Shown here: in pieces, positions 37,701 through 47,275 of the stretch
Layout of the letters: each line of letters starts with the position of its first letter
Position numbering within the stretch: the stretch's first letter is position 1
NCBI GenBank assembly: GCA_022036555.1
Contig: CM039126.1
Coordinates: forward strand, 4,158,213-4,222,212
Origin: Microstegium vimineum
Taxonomy: Eukaryota > Streptophyta > Magnoliopsida > Poales > Poaceae
Direction: 5' to 3'
Length of the DNA: 64,000 bases
Notes under the pieces: model-generated
Databases searched by the model: none
Seen by the model: only the letters and a program-made list of their open reading frames with translations
Told to the model about the DNA's origin: nothing
Made by a program: the position numbers and the translations under genes

Positions 37701-39305
37701 AGTAACATAATATGAGGAGGTCAAGCATGGGAGAACTACCAGTAATGATGAGAAAATCGGGAGAGAGTGTCTGGATGGGTGTGAAAGGACCATGACGCCT
37801 AAGTGGGGTTGGGGTGTTGTTGCGGGCCAGAGATGAGATATATAGTTGGAACTTGAAATAGTATAAAAATAGAAGATGAGATGGATATCATTTTGTAGTT
37901 TTTGTTGATTAGGCCAATCCACAAAATTGTCAATAATCAAATACTTTTGTTTTGCTTGCAGCCATTTCAGTGCTATATCTTCTCTTATCTTTTTAAGTAG
38001 CCATGAGAGGTCCTGCCATCTTGTTAAAGTTGTGTGTGCGTGCGTGCGTGCCTGCGTGCGTGTGAAATCTAGCAAACTGATGATAAAATAAAACCACCCT
38101 TTTCAGGTTTGGCAATCGGCTTAATTTGCCTTATCGTTTGTATCTTCATTGTGATGGCCAAAGTTCAAAAAAATAAGTTGGAGAAAGAGAAGGAGAGATT
38201 CTTCAAACAGAATGGGGGCCACATATTATATCAACAAATGCTCTCTAAACAAGTTGATACCATTACAATATTTACTGTAGAAGATCTAAAGAAGGCAACA
38301 AATAATTTTGACAAGTGCAGAGAGCTGGGTACAGGGGGCCATGGTATTGTGTACAAGGGCATTCTGAGGAATAACAAGGTGGTGGCTGTCAAGCGCTCAA
38401 AGATTATTGATGTGACTCAAACCGATGAATTCGTGCAGGAGATTATTATACTTTCACAGATAAACCACAGGAATGTGGTGAGGCTTCTAGGTTGTTGTTT
38501 AGAAGTTGAAGTTCCCATATTAGTGTATGAGTTCATCCCAAATGGCACTCTCTTTCACTTGATCCATCGTAATTGTGACAGGGCACCTATTTCGTTGGAA
38601 ACCCGACTCAAGATAGCTCAAGAATCTGCTGAAGCACTAGCATATCTACATCTATCCACCAACCATTCCATAGTCCATGGAGATGTAAAGTCACTTAACA
38701 TTCTCCTAGATGAAAACTACATGGCAAAAGTAACCGACTTTGGAGCATCAAGGATCCTTCCCAATGATGCATTTCAACTCATGACAATGGTGCAGGGAAC
38801 ATTGGGTTATCTAGACCCTGAGTACTTGCAAGAGCGTAAGCTAACAGAGAAGAGTGATGTTTATAGCTTTGGAGTTGTGCTTTTAGAGCTAATCACAAGG
38901 AGGACAGCAATATACTCTGAGGGGCCTAATGAAGAAAAAAATCTTGCAACAGCCTTCGTAAAAGCCATGATGGAGGCCAGAATTGAAAGTATGTTAGACA
39001 CTAGCATAATTGGTACGGGATTGGAGGAACTTCTCCAAGAAGTTGGTGTGCTAGCTAGCATGTGCTTAAGTCTAAAAAGAGAGGAGAGGCCTTCCATGAC
39101 CCAAGTGGCCGAGAAGCTTAAAACTGTACGAAATACCTGGAGTCAGATATTATTGCTAAAGCATGAAGAGAGACAACGTTTAATTGAGAGGTCAAACATG
39201 GATTCAGTACGTGACCTGTCATCTAGCATGTTCTATACGGCACAAATGATGGGTCTAGATGTCGAAACACCGCATGTAGACCATACCTGTACAACCAGAA
39301 TTTGA
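31712..39305 (+). CDS. Wall-associated receptor kinase (WAK/WAK-like)
   Basis: Three exons: 31712-32672, 32792-32968, 38107-39305; phases agree and give 778 residues. ATG 31712 puts KKKLLLVVAATLLIL at the N-terminus as a signal peptide; in-frame ATGs at 31634 and 31676 are alternatives, and an upstream intron ending TTACAG is possible. Domains: galacturonan-binding WAK domain from residue 38 (GCRDKCGNVSIPYPFG), EGF-like region at about 290-320, calcium-binding EGF from 321 (DINECDFPSKYPC), transmembrane segment about 378-396, kinase from 435. Kinase residues: G-loop GTGGHG 454-459, Lys475, HGD 570-572, DFG 590-592. HGD instead of HRD makes it a non-RD kinase, usual for WAKs. WAKs sit in the plasma membrane, bind pectin fragments and signal in defence and growth. 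Intron 2 (5.1 kb) is transposon-filled. Confidence 0.93.
33190..34175. mobile_element. Probable non-autonomous DNA transposon in WAK intron 2
   Basis: The left part (TTCTGTTTAGTTGGATTGTG with AAAAGCTG words) and the right part (GACTGGCTTTTGATTTTTAA, then AAGTCCAACCAAAGGGGGCC) are inverse-related and enclose GC-rich unrelated DNA. Such ends ('gcc..tttagttgg' type) are common on grass DNA elements. Exact ends and duplication are not fixed. Confidence 0.5.
33540..33850. repeat. GC-rich imperfect tandem repeat, about 50-bp unit
   Basis: Repeated words CGCCGGAGCCGGGGAAGGGG and GCAGGGCCGCGCC-like recur about five times. ORFs across it are by-products of GC content. It lies inside the probable transposon in WAK intron 2. 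Confidence 0.65.
34235..36740 (-). repeat. LTR fragment or solo LTR in WAK intron 2, split by a CACTA element
   Basis: Parts 34235-34776 and 35848-36740 join across the CACTA insertion. The left part has GGGGTGAATTAG near 34276, a word common near Copia LTR 3' ends (read on the - strand). The right part has a TATA-like AGTATTTATACTTCC near 36040 (- strand) and a cluster of GTCCGGAC words (36110-36560), similar in style to the LTR at 26.0-27.6k but not the same sequence. No internal Copia region is next to it, so it is probably a solo LTR. Borders are approximate. Confidence 0.55.
34777..35847. mobile_element. Non-autonomous CACTA element in WAK intron 2 (1071 bp)
   Basis: Left end CACTACGTCAAAAACG; right end in reverse complement CACTACTACAAAAAAG. 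Flanked by TAT at 34774-34776 and 35848-35850, a perfect 3-bp duplication. Subterminal repeats of GCCCGCTGCGG / CCGCAGCGGGC are scattered at both ends. The interior 35190-35640 is very GC-rich with repeated GCGGGGCGGCGCTC words; reading frames there have no domain. No transposase. Confidence 0.88.
36741..38106. other. Rest of WAK intron 2, no gene seen
   Basis: Holds purine-rich repeated words (GACGAACGACAGAGGAGAGG type, about 37480-37710, with a weaker relative near 37090-37150), a GATGTGGGACTAAACCCAACA word at 37428, and a (TGCG)n microsatellite near 38034-38062. The intron ends with CCCTTTTCAG at 38106. No ORF with a recognisable domain. Confidence 0.55.
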
Positions 39306-40513
39306 TAAAAATATTGGATGATATGTGTGTCTGCATCTTGGACATTATTATTGTTATTACCATGTAAATATGTAATAATACACATAGTTCATGTACATGT
39401 ATTCGAGGTGTCAACAATCCCATTCCCATTCCCATTCGACCATACCAAAACTTGGGCACTTAAGAGGATTATTATACGCAAAACTAGATAGTTATTTATC
39501 TTGCTCAGATGTTTGTGTATTATTTTTCCTGATCGCAGTGAAGATTTCAAGACAGGCTTTCTTTTGTTTCTTCTCTGTACCAAATTTTTTTTATGGCATC
39601 TTCTGTATGTTAAACTTGACCAACCAGTGTCGGACCCTCAAATTGTGCAACACAAATCAACCAGAAACGCCTAAACGTACAACACCAACATGGTTATTGA
39701 CACGCGGCCAACGTGGTTATTATATATTATGGGGGACAACCCAATATAACTAGGTGAATCTTTATGTACGTCTGTAGTAGTACTAGGCAGCGATGTAACT
39801 GAACTTCAAAACAAAACCCGCGCCTTCGTTTCAGTGACACTATCAAAAAAAAAAATTGAGAGCATGTATTTCATAAAGAAGAAGAAGAAGAATTTGATAT
39901 AAACACTTGGTAATCCATAGATTACCCACCCTCGAGCCCTTGTCTATGGTCACGTGGTTGTAATTTACAAGAAAATAATTGTGCACAAGGGCAGGCTGTT
40001 GTTTCAGTGACACACTATCATCAGTCAACAAACCCCAAACCCAGGCACTCCTTGGCAGCTGGACTGTTGGAGCATCATGGATTCATGTTCATGGGATGCC
40101 AAAGCCTAACTGCCGATTGAATTAGGAAATAGCCATATTTGGCAACTGGGATTTTACATTAAAATTAGAATACAATAAACTTAGAATCGTATTATGTGCA
40201 CTGCATAACCATTGATGGCATTCCAGTTTCTGCCACGCCTGCATCGCAATCTTCAGTGCTGCAACTATGCCAATCATATATAGTGCAGCTGAACCTGGCT
40301 TCGCCGAGGTCTGCGCCTTCGTTTCAGTGATTGCACTCTGTAGTATACACTTTGTCAGACTGAAACCACTCACCACACCATGAAGCCAAAGCCATGAAGC
40401 CAGTCGCAGGCCACTGCCACTACACTCTTGGCTAGTCCAGTCGCAGGCTCGCAGCATCCTGGTGGAGTGGAGTCCTGAATGGCTGATCGATCGCTACAGA
40501 ATCGACCGCTACG
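39306..40513. other. Intergenic region between two convergent kinase genes
   Basis: Carries the 3' untranslated regions of the WAK gene (+) and the receptor kinase (-). The phrase CGCCTTCGTTTCAGTGA occurs twice (39822 and 40313), and TTGTTTCAGTGACACACTATCA near 40000 is a third, weaker match. No gene supported. Confidence 0.55.
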
Positions 40514-41908
40514 CTACCGCCCGGACAGGTAGGAGAGCGCGAACGAGTCGCCCATGCTCATCGCCGACGACGCGGCCGTCCCCGTGGACCCCGGTCCCGG
40601 TGGCAACGCGGGGAGCCCGAACGGTCCGGCGCCGCGGTGCGCCTGCGATGGGTCGAGCGCGAGCAGGTCGACGAGGATCATATCCGACGGCGGCGGCGGG
40701 TCGACGCTCGCGCCGCCCCTAGCCTCAAGCATCTCCACGACGCGGGCCATGGTGGGGCGGGCCCCAGGCTTCTCCTGCGCGCACCAGAGCGCGACGTTCG
40801 CGAGCCGCCTGACGCTGGCCTCCTCGTGCACCGCGGACGACACGAGCCGGGGGTCGAGCACCTCGAGCACGCGCCCCTCCCTTGCCCTATCAGCGACAAG
40901 CTTCGGGAAGTAGGACCACCGTCGGGACCCGCCGTGGCTGGTTCCAGGGCCAGCAGGCTCGGCCTGCAGGTTCCGTCGCCCGCCGAGGATCTCCATAAGC
41001 ACCATCCCGTAGCTATACACGTCGGACATCTCCGTGACGCCAGCGCCCAGGAGCCATTCCGGGGCAAGGTACCCCGTAGTGCCACGCACCGTGGTGACAA
41101 CCCGGCTCTGCTCTTTCCCCATCAACGTCGACAGCCCGAAGTCCGACAGCGTCCCACGGAGACGGTCGTCGAGGAGGATGTTCTCCGGCTTCACGTCCAG
41201 GTGCACCACCTTGGACCGGCAGTCGTGGTGCAGGTACGCTAACGCCTTCGCCACGTCCACCGCCACCTGGTACCTCTGCACCCACGTCAGACACCTCCCG
41301 CCGTGCTGCTGCTGTGGGAAGATCCACCTGTCAAGAGACCCGTTCTCCATGTACTCGTAGACGAGGAAACGTGGACCGTTGTTACGGACGCCGAGGCAGA
41401 AGCCGAGGAGACGGACCAGGCTCACGTGCTGCACGCTGCCGATCGCCGACACCTCCGACCGAAACTCCTTGTCTACCACGTGCGCTGACCCGTCGATCCG
41501 TTTCACCGCCACCGACGTCCCGTCGTCGAGGATGCCTTTGAACACCGTCCCCGACGAGCCTCGTCCCACCACGTACTGGAAGTTGTCAGTTGCCGTCGAC
41601 AGCGCCTCCAGCGTGAACCTGCTTGGTAGCCCGGCCACCTTGCGGAAGTAGCTGTACTCCACGCCGCGCACCGACGACACCTCCTCGCCCACCGGGCGCC
41701 GAGCCATGCGCTCGGCGCGTCCGTGCGGGCTCAGCGCGTGGAACAGCAGCGCCGTCACGGTGCCCGCTAGCGCGGCTGACAGGATGACCGCCGTCGAGAG
41801 GTAGAACGGCCTCGACAGACGGAAGCAGAGGAATAAGGTGAGCTCGAGAACCACAACAAGCAAGACGCTCGCTGCGGCGGCGAGGACCTTGGCCTTCTTG
41901 CCCTCCAT
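40514..41908 (-). CDS. Receptor-like protein kinase, At5g20050 type
   Basis: Intronless frame of 464 residues; the start MEGKKAKVLAAAAS is like that of the Arabidopsis At5g20050 family, which has no large ectodomain. Two hydrophobic segments at about 8-28 and 36-57 anchor it in a membrane. The kinase domain follows from about 98 (FTLEALSTATDNF): G-loop GRGSSG 115-120, Lys136 (VAVKR), HLDVKPEN at 236-243, DFG 256-258, and APE 282-284. HLD in place of HRD makes it non-RD. The C-terminal tail of about 70 residues is Pro/Ser-rich and ends SYLSGR. High GC content fits a grass single-exon gene. It is convergent with the WAK gene. The family's ligand and substrates are not known to me. Confidence 0.9.
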   Translation of the reverse strand: MEGKKAKVLAAAASVLLVVVLELTLFLCFRLSRPFYLSTAVILSAALAGTVTALLFHALSPHGRAERMARRPVGEEVSSVRGVEYSYFRKVAGLPSRFTLEALSTATDNFQYVVGRGSSGTVFKGILDDGTSVAVKRIDGSAHVVDKEFRSEVSAIGSVQHVSLVRLLGFCLGVRNNGPRFLVYEYMENGSLDRWIFPQQQHGGRCLTWVQRYQVAVDVAKALAYLHHDCRSKVVHLDVKPENILLDDRLRGTLSDFGLSTLMGKEQSRVVTTVRGTTGYLAPEWLLGAGVTEMSDVYSYGMVLMEILGGRRNLQAEPAGPGTSHGGSRRWSYFPKLVADRAREGRVLEVLDPRLVSSAVHEEASVRRLANVALWCAQEKPGARPTMARVVEMLEARGGASVDPPPPSDMILVDLLALDPSQAHRGAGPFGLPALPPGPGSTGTAASSAMSMGDSFALSYLSGR

Positions 41909-42962
41909 GGATCACGCCCGTGCCATCACTCCCCGGCGGCGTCCCGCCACTGCCACTTCCTCTGACTTGACCTTGCGTTCTTTTGATGTGATGCTTGGTA
42001 AATATAGACATGAGTGAGAGAGAAGAGAAGATCGTGCAATGCTTTGACGAATTTAACGACAGTGACGTCTCAACCAACCGATGAGATTTGGTTCTTGAAC
42101 AGTGGCCTTTTTCTTGGAGTTGCAAACTACTGACTCGATCAGAAAAAGGATAGTGGTAGCCTGGTAGGTAGAAGAACGGTTCAGATGAAGAATTGGGTTA
42201 AATGTCAGTGCAGATGGTACCACGTCAGGGCGAATTAGTCCTAAATTTCGTTTTGCATAGAAGAAGCCATCACTTGGTTGGTTCACTTCAATGGTCGAGG
42301 AAAGAGCACACTGATTCAACGGCAAGAGTGACATCACATCATTGTATAGCGATTTGTGTGGCGTCGGTGTCTTATTTTGGCCAAATCCAAAGTTGAATGC
42401 TTCAGCCATAACGATTCAACATTTAAGCAACATCACTGATTAAGACACGCTGACATTTGGAAACTAGTATATATCAAGGAGAAACAATACATTCTCGACT
42501 GTTTATCTTGACTGTTTCATTGCAGCCATAGCTTATCTGATACATTCTCGACTGCAGCTGCAATTTCAATAGATCAAGATGTCAGCAATATTATTCAGTT
42601 CAGACAACAAATCTTTCACCAGCAGATTTGGTAAAGGAGGACCGGGGGGCATAGAACCATCCAGATTAATAAGTGTTTTTTTTTAATCTTTGTTTCAACA
42701 TAACGTGTGTTGAATAGCAAAAGTGCACCGTCAATGTAATGAATCTCATTATTTATATAACCGAATTTCTGCAAGTATCATGTAACAAAAACCACGTGAT
42801 GTTCCAGCTTCCTAGCTGTGTGGCAATTAGCAAACAGGTTGACATGGTCAGATCTACTGATGAACTCTACAAGGCCAAGAGGCTGAAGTTTTTGCACAGC
42901 TTCACAACGCTGTGACAAGAATGGTATTGGCACCACATTTTATTGTCATGCCCTGCAGAACC
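41909..42962. other. Promoter side of the receptor kinase and 3' flank of COX5b
   Basis: The CT-rich 5' region of the kinase gene lies at 41909-42030. A - strand frame at 42053-42409 has no recognisable domain and I do not call it. The rest shows no gene; 42900-42962 is probably COX5b 3' untranslated sequence. Confidence 0.5.
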
Positions 42963-45389
42963 TTAATGATGGTGGTGGGGGTGGTCATCGTCATCATCAT
43001 GTCCATCTGGGGATCCTCCTTCCCCAATCACATTAAGCTGTGGAAATACGATGAAGACTGTACCTCAGTGAAAGTGAGGGCGCATTCATAACAACAGAAA
43101 CAGCATGTCATGCTAAAAACTGCTCTTGGAATGCCAGCACCTTATGTTGCGAGTACAACATACCGTGAAATATTGAGTACAGACGGGGCATTCATGTGGC
43201 TTGCCTTTCTTCAACCAAAACCACACCACATCATGTTCATCTTCTGTGAAAGGTTAACAAGTGCAGTATAGGCCAATTAGACAAGTTATATAGCTTTTAG
43301 AAAAATGGATTTTTTTTCTCTTGAAAAAATAGAGGCAAAGGATTCAAAATCTGGAAAAGACTAGGGGGGATATTTAGCAAAGCAGTAGTGTACCTCGTTC
43401 ACCGCCAGGGCAACCAACAATCCTTTTGTTGTAGTATGACTGAATCACAGCAGGAGCTTCCTATAGAGGGAACAATGGAGATTAGTCCAGATGAACCACA
43501 CAAGAATCAAAATGAATTTATAATAGAATAATGATGCAAAAAGACAAATGTAAGCAAAATCATGATTCATATAGCACTCTATAAAGTGATTCATCGACAG
43601 TCCAGGGCTAAATGGAACCGTATCAGTTGGTCAGATGTAAACCTCACTGAATTCCCAACTGATGCAATCAAAGGACAAAGTCAATACAACAATAAAACAC
43701 AAAGGTTCAGTCATACAAAGACCAGCTACACAGCGCATTGCCCAAAATCTGGAAAACCAGCCACGGAGTCTGATAATGCAAAAGAAAACCAGCTAAAAAA
43801 TGGCAAATTCTACTTGAAGGAGAGCAACTTGCATACTTTGTATTCCACCATAACGAACAAGACAACATCATGGGTAGTTCACTAGAGCTCTTCATAACAG
43901 CAAGGCTCACATGAACATGGAAGTTCTTCATAACCGCAAGGTTCACATGGACATGGAACACACCGAAGAAACATTATAATCTTCAGCTAGAGAGTTTTCC
44001 AAATTATTTAAGCAACAAAGACAACAGAAAGATAAACAGCAGTAAGCAGACCAAGAATCACAAGATAATTAAATCAAATAGTAAAATCAAGATGCCTGCA
44101 AGTACTTTTGCAAAAAAAGATTGCCTGCAGCATTGGAAATTCAATAATGTGCATAACCAGTGTTTCCAAGGCCCGGTAGGCAGGCATGGCTGGGGTATAT
44201 GGGCGGTGAAGGTAGCCCTATCCAACAGTGTGCTACAGAGAACCTAAAAAATTATTGAATATACTAATATAGTTTATCTACTGAAGCTAGTGCAGACTCA
44301 AAAAGAATAAGGACTCATTTTAAGAAAAACACATTTGCTAAAAGTGTGTAAGCAAATACCATTATATGTCACGAAAAAGGGTTCCAAGCTAGAAACTTCT
44401 TTGTGACCAGAAAGTCGAAGCAAAAATTATGATAATAAATTGGCATTGAGGAACTTGGATTGGGACGCAGCCTACAAACTCAGTTGCCAACCCAATACGC
44501 AACTATGAGCACAAACTTAATCACCAAGCACTACTTAATAGACCAAAATAATCCATTGGTCTCCAAACTACTGCCATGACTGAAGAACGCCATCTGTAGA
44601 TATGAATTGTGAAATATTTTCCTCCAAAGAAACAAAACAACTACATTGACTTTTCAGCTCTTATCCCAACATCTGAAATTATAATTTGTGTCTTCTCCAA
44701 TTCTACGGTCTATGTTCAAACGGCATTTCAGCTCACGCAGACAAGCAGATAAATAAATATAAACAAACATCGCATCCACAAGTGCAAGTCAGATGACCAC
44801 ACATTGCCATGTCAGCACACTCTCATGAACTACAATCCCATCCTGAGTAATCGATTCAATAGTCTAATTGCTCACGCACAAAATGAAATATAGAATAAGA
44901 TACCAAACCGAAATCACCCACCTTGGTGCCAAAGGGACCGACGGGCGCGTCCATGTCAAACCTCTTTTTCCCCTGATCAGAAAAAAAACGAACCAAATCC
45001 AACGAAAATTTAATATTTTTGACAAAGAAATAACCCCGTAGTAAGAAATGAAGCGCCGGCAAAGCAGACATGCGGGGGAACCTGGAGCTCGGCTTCGATC
45101 TCCTCGCGCTCGAGCCCCGTGGCGATCGGCATCACGTCCTCCACCCTCGTCCTCGTCCCCGACGCATCTGAGGAGAAACTCAAGCCTTCGCATCAAATCG
45201 GGGCTTCCGCCTAAGCTTGTGACTTTGTGAGGGACAGGAAGAGTCGTTACCGAGAGTGGAGAAGAAGAGGGGCGCCGGCGTCGGCGTGCGACGGAGGCCT
45301 GCTGCGGCAGCAGCAGAGGCTGCCGGGGAGCGGGGTGCCAGGGCGGAGCGGTGGTGCCGGAGGAGGAGGGAGGTGGTGCGCTTCCACAT
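42963..45389 (-). CDS. COX5B: Cytochrome c oxidase subunit 5b, mitochondrial
   Basis: Six exons on the - strand, all with GT..AG borders and matching phases: 45389-45251, 45167-45082, 44972-44922, 43460-43394, 43243-43164, 43037-42963; 165 residues, the usual plant length. Residues 1-45 are Arg/Ala/Ser-rich (MWKRTTSLLLRHHRSA), a mitochondrial presequence. The mature part reads EDVMPIATGLEREEIEAEL, GKKRFDMDAPVGPFGTK, QSYYNKRIVGCPGGE, and DEHDVVWFWLKKGKPHECPV followed by CTQYF, the zinc-site region with C(P)VC and the earlier Cys of VGCPGG. The C-terminus is Asp/His-rich (DGHDDDDDHPHHHH). It is the zinc-binding peripheral subunit of complex IV on the matrix side. Intron 3 is long (1.46 kb). A hAT-like element lies 10 bp upstream of the ATG. 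Confidence 0.95.
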
Positions 45390-45399
45390 GGCGGACGGT

Positions 45400-45990
45400 C
45401 AGGGTTCACGGAACCGTTCGGTAACCGGCCGGTTACCGCGGTTACCGGACTTATCGCCCACCACCGGTTCGGTTTCGGTACCGGTTTGAATTCAAATTTC
45501 AAATTTGAATTTCAAAAAATGGAAAATGCTGAAAAAATTCCTAAAAATAGTTCATGATTTATAGAGTCGAATGGTGTAAATTTTTTTCAAATTGGAGTTC
45601 GTTTGCTATTTATTTATGGTGTAAAAGATTTTTCTTTTTTTTTCAAACTTGTACACGTCAAAATAAATAGCAAACGAACTCCAATTTGAAAAAAATTTAC
45701 ACCATTCGACTCTATAAATCATGAACTATTTTTAGGAATTTTTTTCAGCATTTTCCATTTTTTGAAATTCAAATTTGAAATTTAGTTTGGGGCAGTTTGG
45801 GCGGTTACCGACCAAACCGGACGGTAACCGGCCCTAACCAACCGGTTACCGGTTGCTGACCGTTTGAACTACGTCATTTGAATTCAAAATCCAAACCGTT
45901 CGGTTTGGGGCCGGTTTGGGCGGTTACCGTCGGTAACCGGCATACCGCGGGCCACCGGTTCCCGACGGCAAAACGGTAGGGAAAACCCTG
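45400..45990. mobile_element. hAT-like element with large inverted repeat, 10 bp upstream of COX5b ATG
   Basis: Left end CAGGGTTCACGGAACCG; right end in reverse complement CAGGGTTTTCCCTACCG. CAGGG starts are typical of hAT elements. Subterminal GGTTACCGG / CCGGTAACC words are frequent. The centre is an inverted repeat: arms 45494-45615 and 45661-45783 with a 45-bp loop. The 8-mer CGGACGGT precedes the element (45392-45399) and recurs at 46013-46020, 22 bp past the right end, so the target duplication is uncertain. No transposase. Confidence 0.7.
45494..45783. repeat. Near-perfect inverted repeat, 122/123-bp arms
   Basis: The arms match base for base by eye apart from one extra A in an A run of the second. 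An RNA across it would form a hairpin of over 120 base pairs with a 45-base loop. Confidence 0.93.
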
Positions 45991-46020
45991 GGTGAGGCAG
46001 CGGCGGCACAAGCGGACGGT

Positions 46021-47275
46021 AGAGATGGGTGGGTTACACAGAATCCGGCCAACTTGGATGTTTTCGGCCATAGACCGCCGGTGTAGGGGGACCCCACTTG
46101 TGGTGTAAAATTTTGCAAATTTCAGCAAAATGTCTAGAAAAAAACCCTAACAATTTGTGATACTTCCAAACTGCTCCAAAACAGCAATTTATTGGCGACC
46201 TGTTTGCACTTGCAAGTTACTAAATGCTAACATTTGCAACTAATGACTGTACTTTCGAAATAACTAGAATATACTAGTATTATACAAAGTGAACAAATGA
46301 GAGGTCGTGTTTAACTCAAAATACCACCATAGGATAACAAATGGTTTTGCCCAAATACCGTGGGCTTCCAAAGACCTTCTTTTTTTAAAAAAAAATCATA
46401 TTAGAGCAATTCCATATTCTTCCTAACTAAGAGGAATATGAATTTTATAAAGATAATATTCTCCGTTAGTTTCTTTAATTGGATTTCCAAATACATTCAT
46501 CATCTATTCTAGATTTCTCCCTAGATAAAGAACGAAACTGGTTGTCTAAAGTATGCACAAGATATAGAGAATTTGTTGGAAGTGGAATGGTATAGAGTGT
46601 GTGTTTTATTCAAACGATTGTCCAAATGATAATTGAAAAAAATGAGTTAAAGAAAGGCACACAAAAATTACCGCGTCAAATGAGCAGTAACTATAATTTA
46701 ATATTTTTCTAAAAATGTTGATAAATTAGGTTAACACAATAAAAAAACTCATTTGCTTGTTTACATTAAAGATAAGTATTCTAGTTATATTTGGAACCAA
46801 TAATATAAAGCATAAAGGTTTACTAGAAGCTTGAGACATATTCAAACCAACATTTTTTAGAGCCATGAGAAAGGACTCTAAACTTTGCCCATATAACCCT
46901 TTATCTTTCTTTTTCCTTTTTTAGATGGGACATGACAAGTGCCCGAAACATTATGGTGCCACTAATGCTAGTTTGTTACTACTAGTACTCCAAAACTGAA
47001 AACTGTAATGGGTTACTGACATTTGGGGCACTCCAGATGTGTGAACAGGACAGTCATTCAGTTGACGAAAACTTTAAAAGTATACTGAAATCCTGCGTCT
47101 AACTTCCAAATTTAGCAACAATCAACTGGAGCACGAAACTCAAACAAGATCCAATGGCTGACATTCATCGAAATCGCCCTTTAAAACGCACAACTCCATA
47201 AACCCTAGCGGACAAAGCAACCTTTCTCACCAAAACCCCCCTCTGCAATCCCACTCTAGCTCCCGCCTCCACCCA
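46021..47275. promoter_or_regulatory. Intergenic space between divergent COX5b and PRMT10
   Basis: The two genes diverge, so both promoters should lie here. The COX5b promoter would be to the right of the hAT-like insertion. The stretch 46370-46900 is AT-rich with no gene. GC-rich 5' untranslated sequence of PRMT10 starts near 47200. Confidence 0.5.

Noticed and set aside
42053..42409. 118-codon - strand ORF upstream of the receptor kinase
   Set aside because: No domain, no splice support, and it lies in promoter-type sequence.
44856..45502. Long - strand frame spanning the start of COX5b
   Set aside because: It reads through two introns and the 5' flank; the spliced model accounts for every conserved residue.
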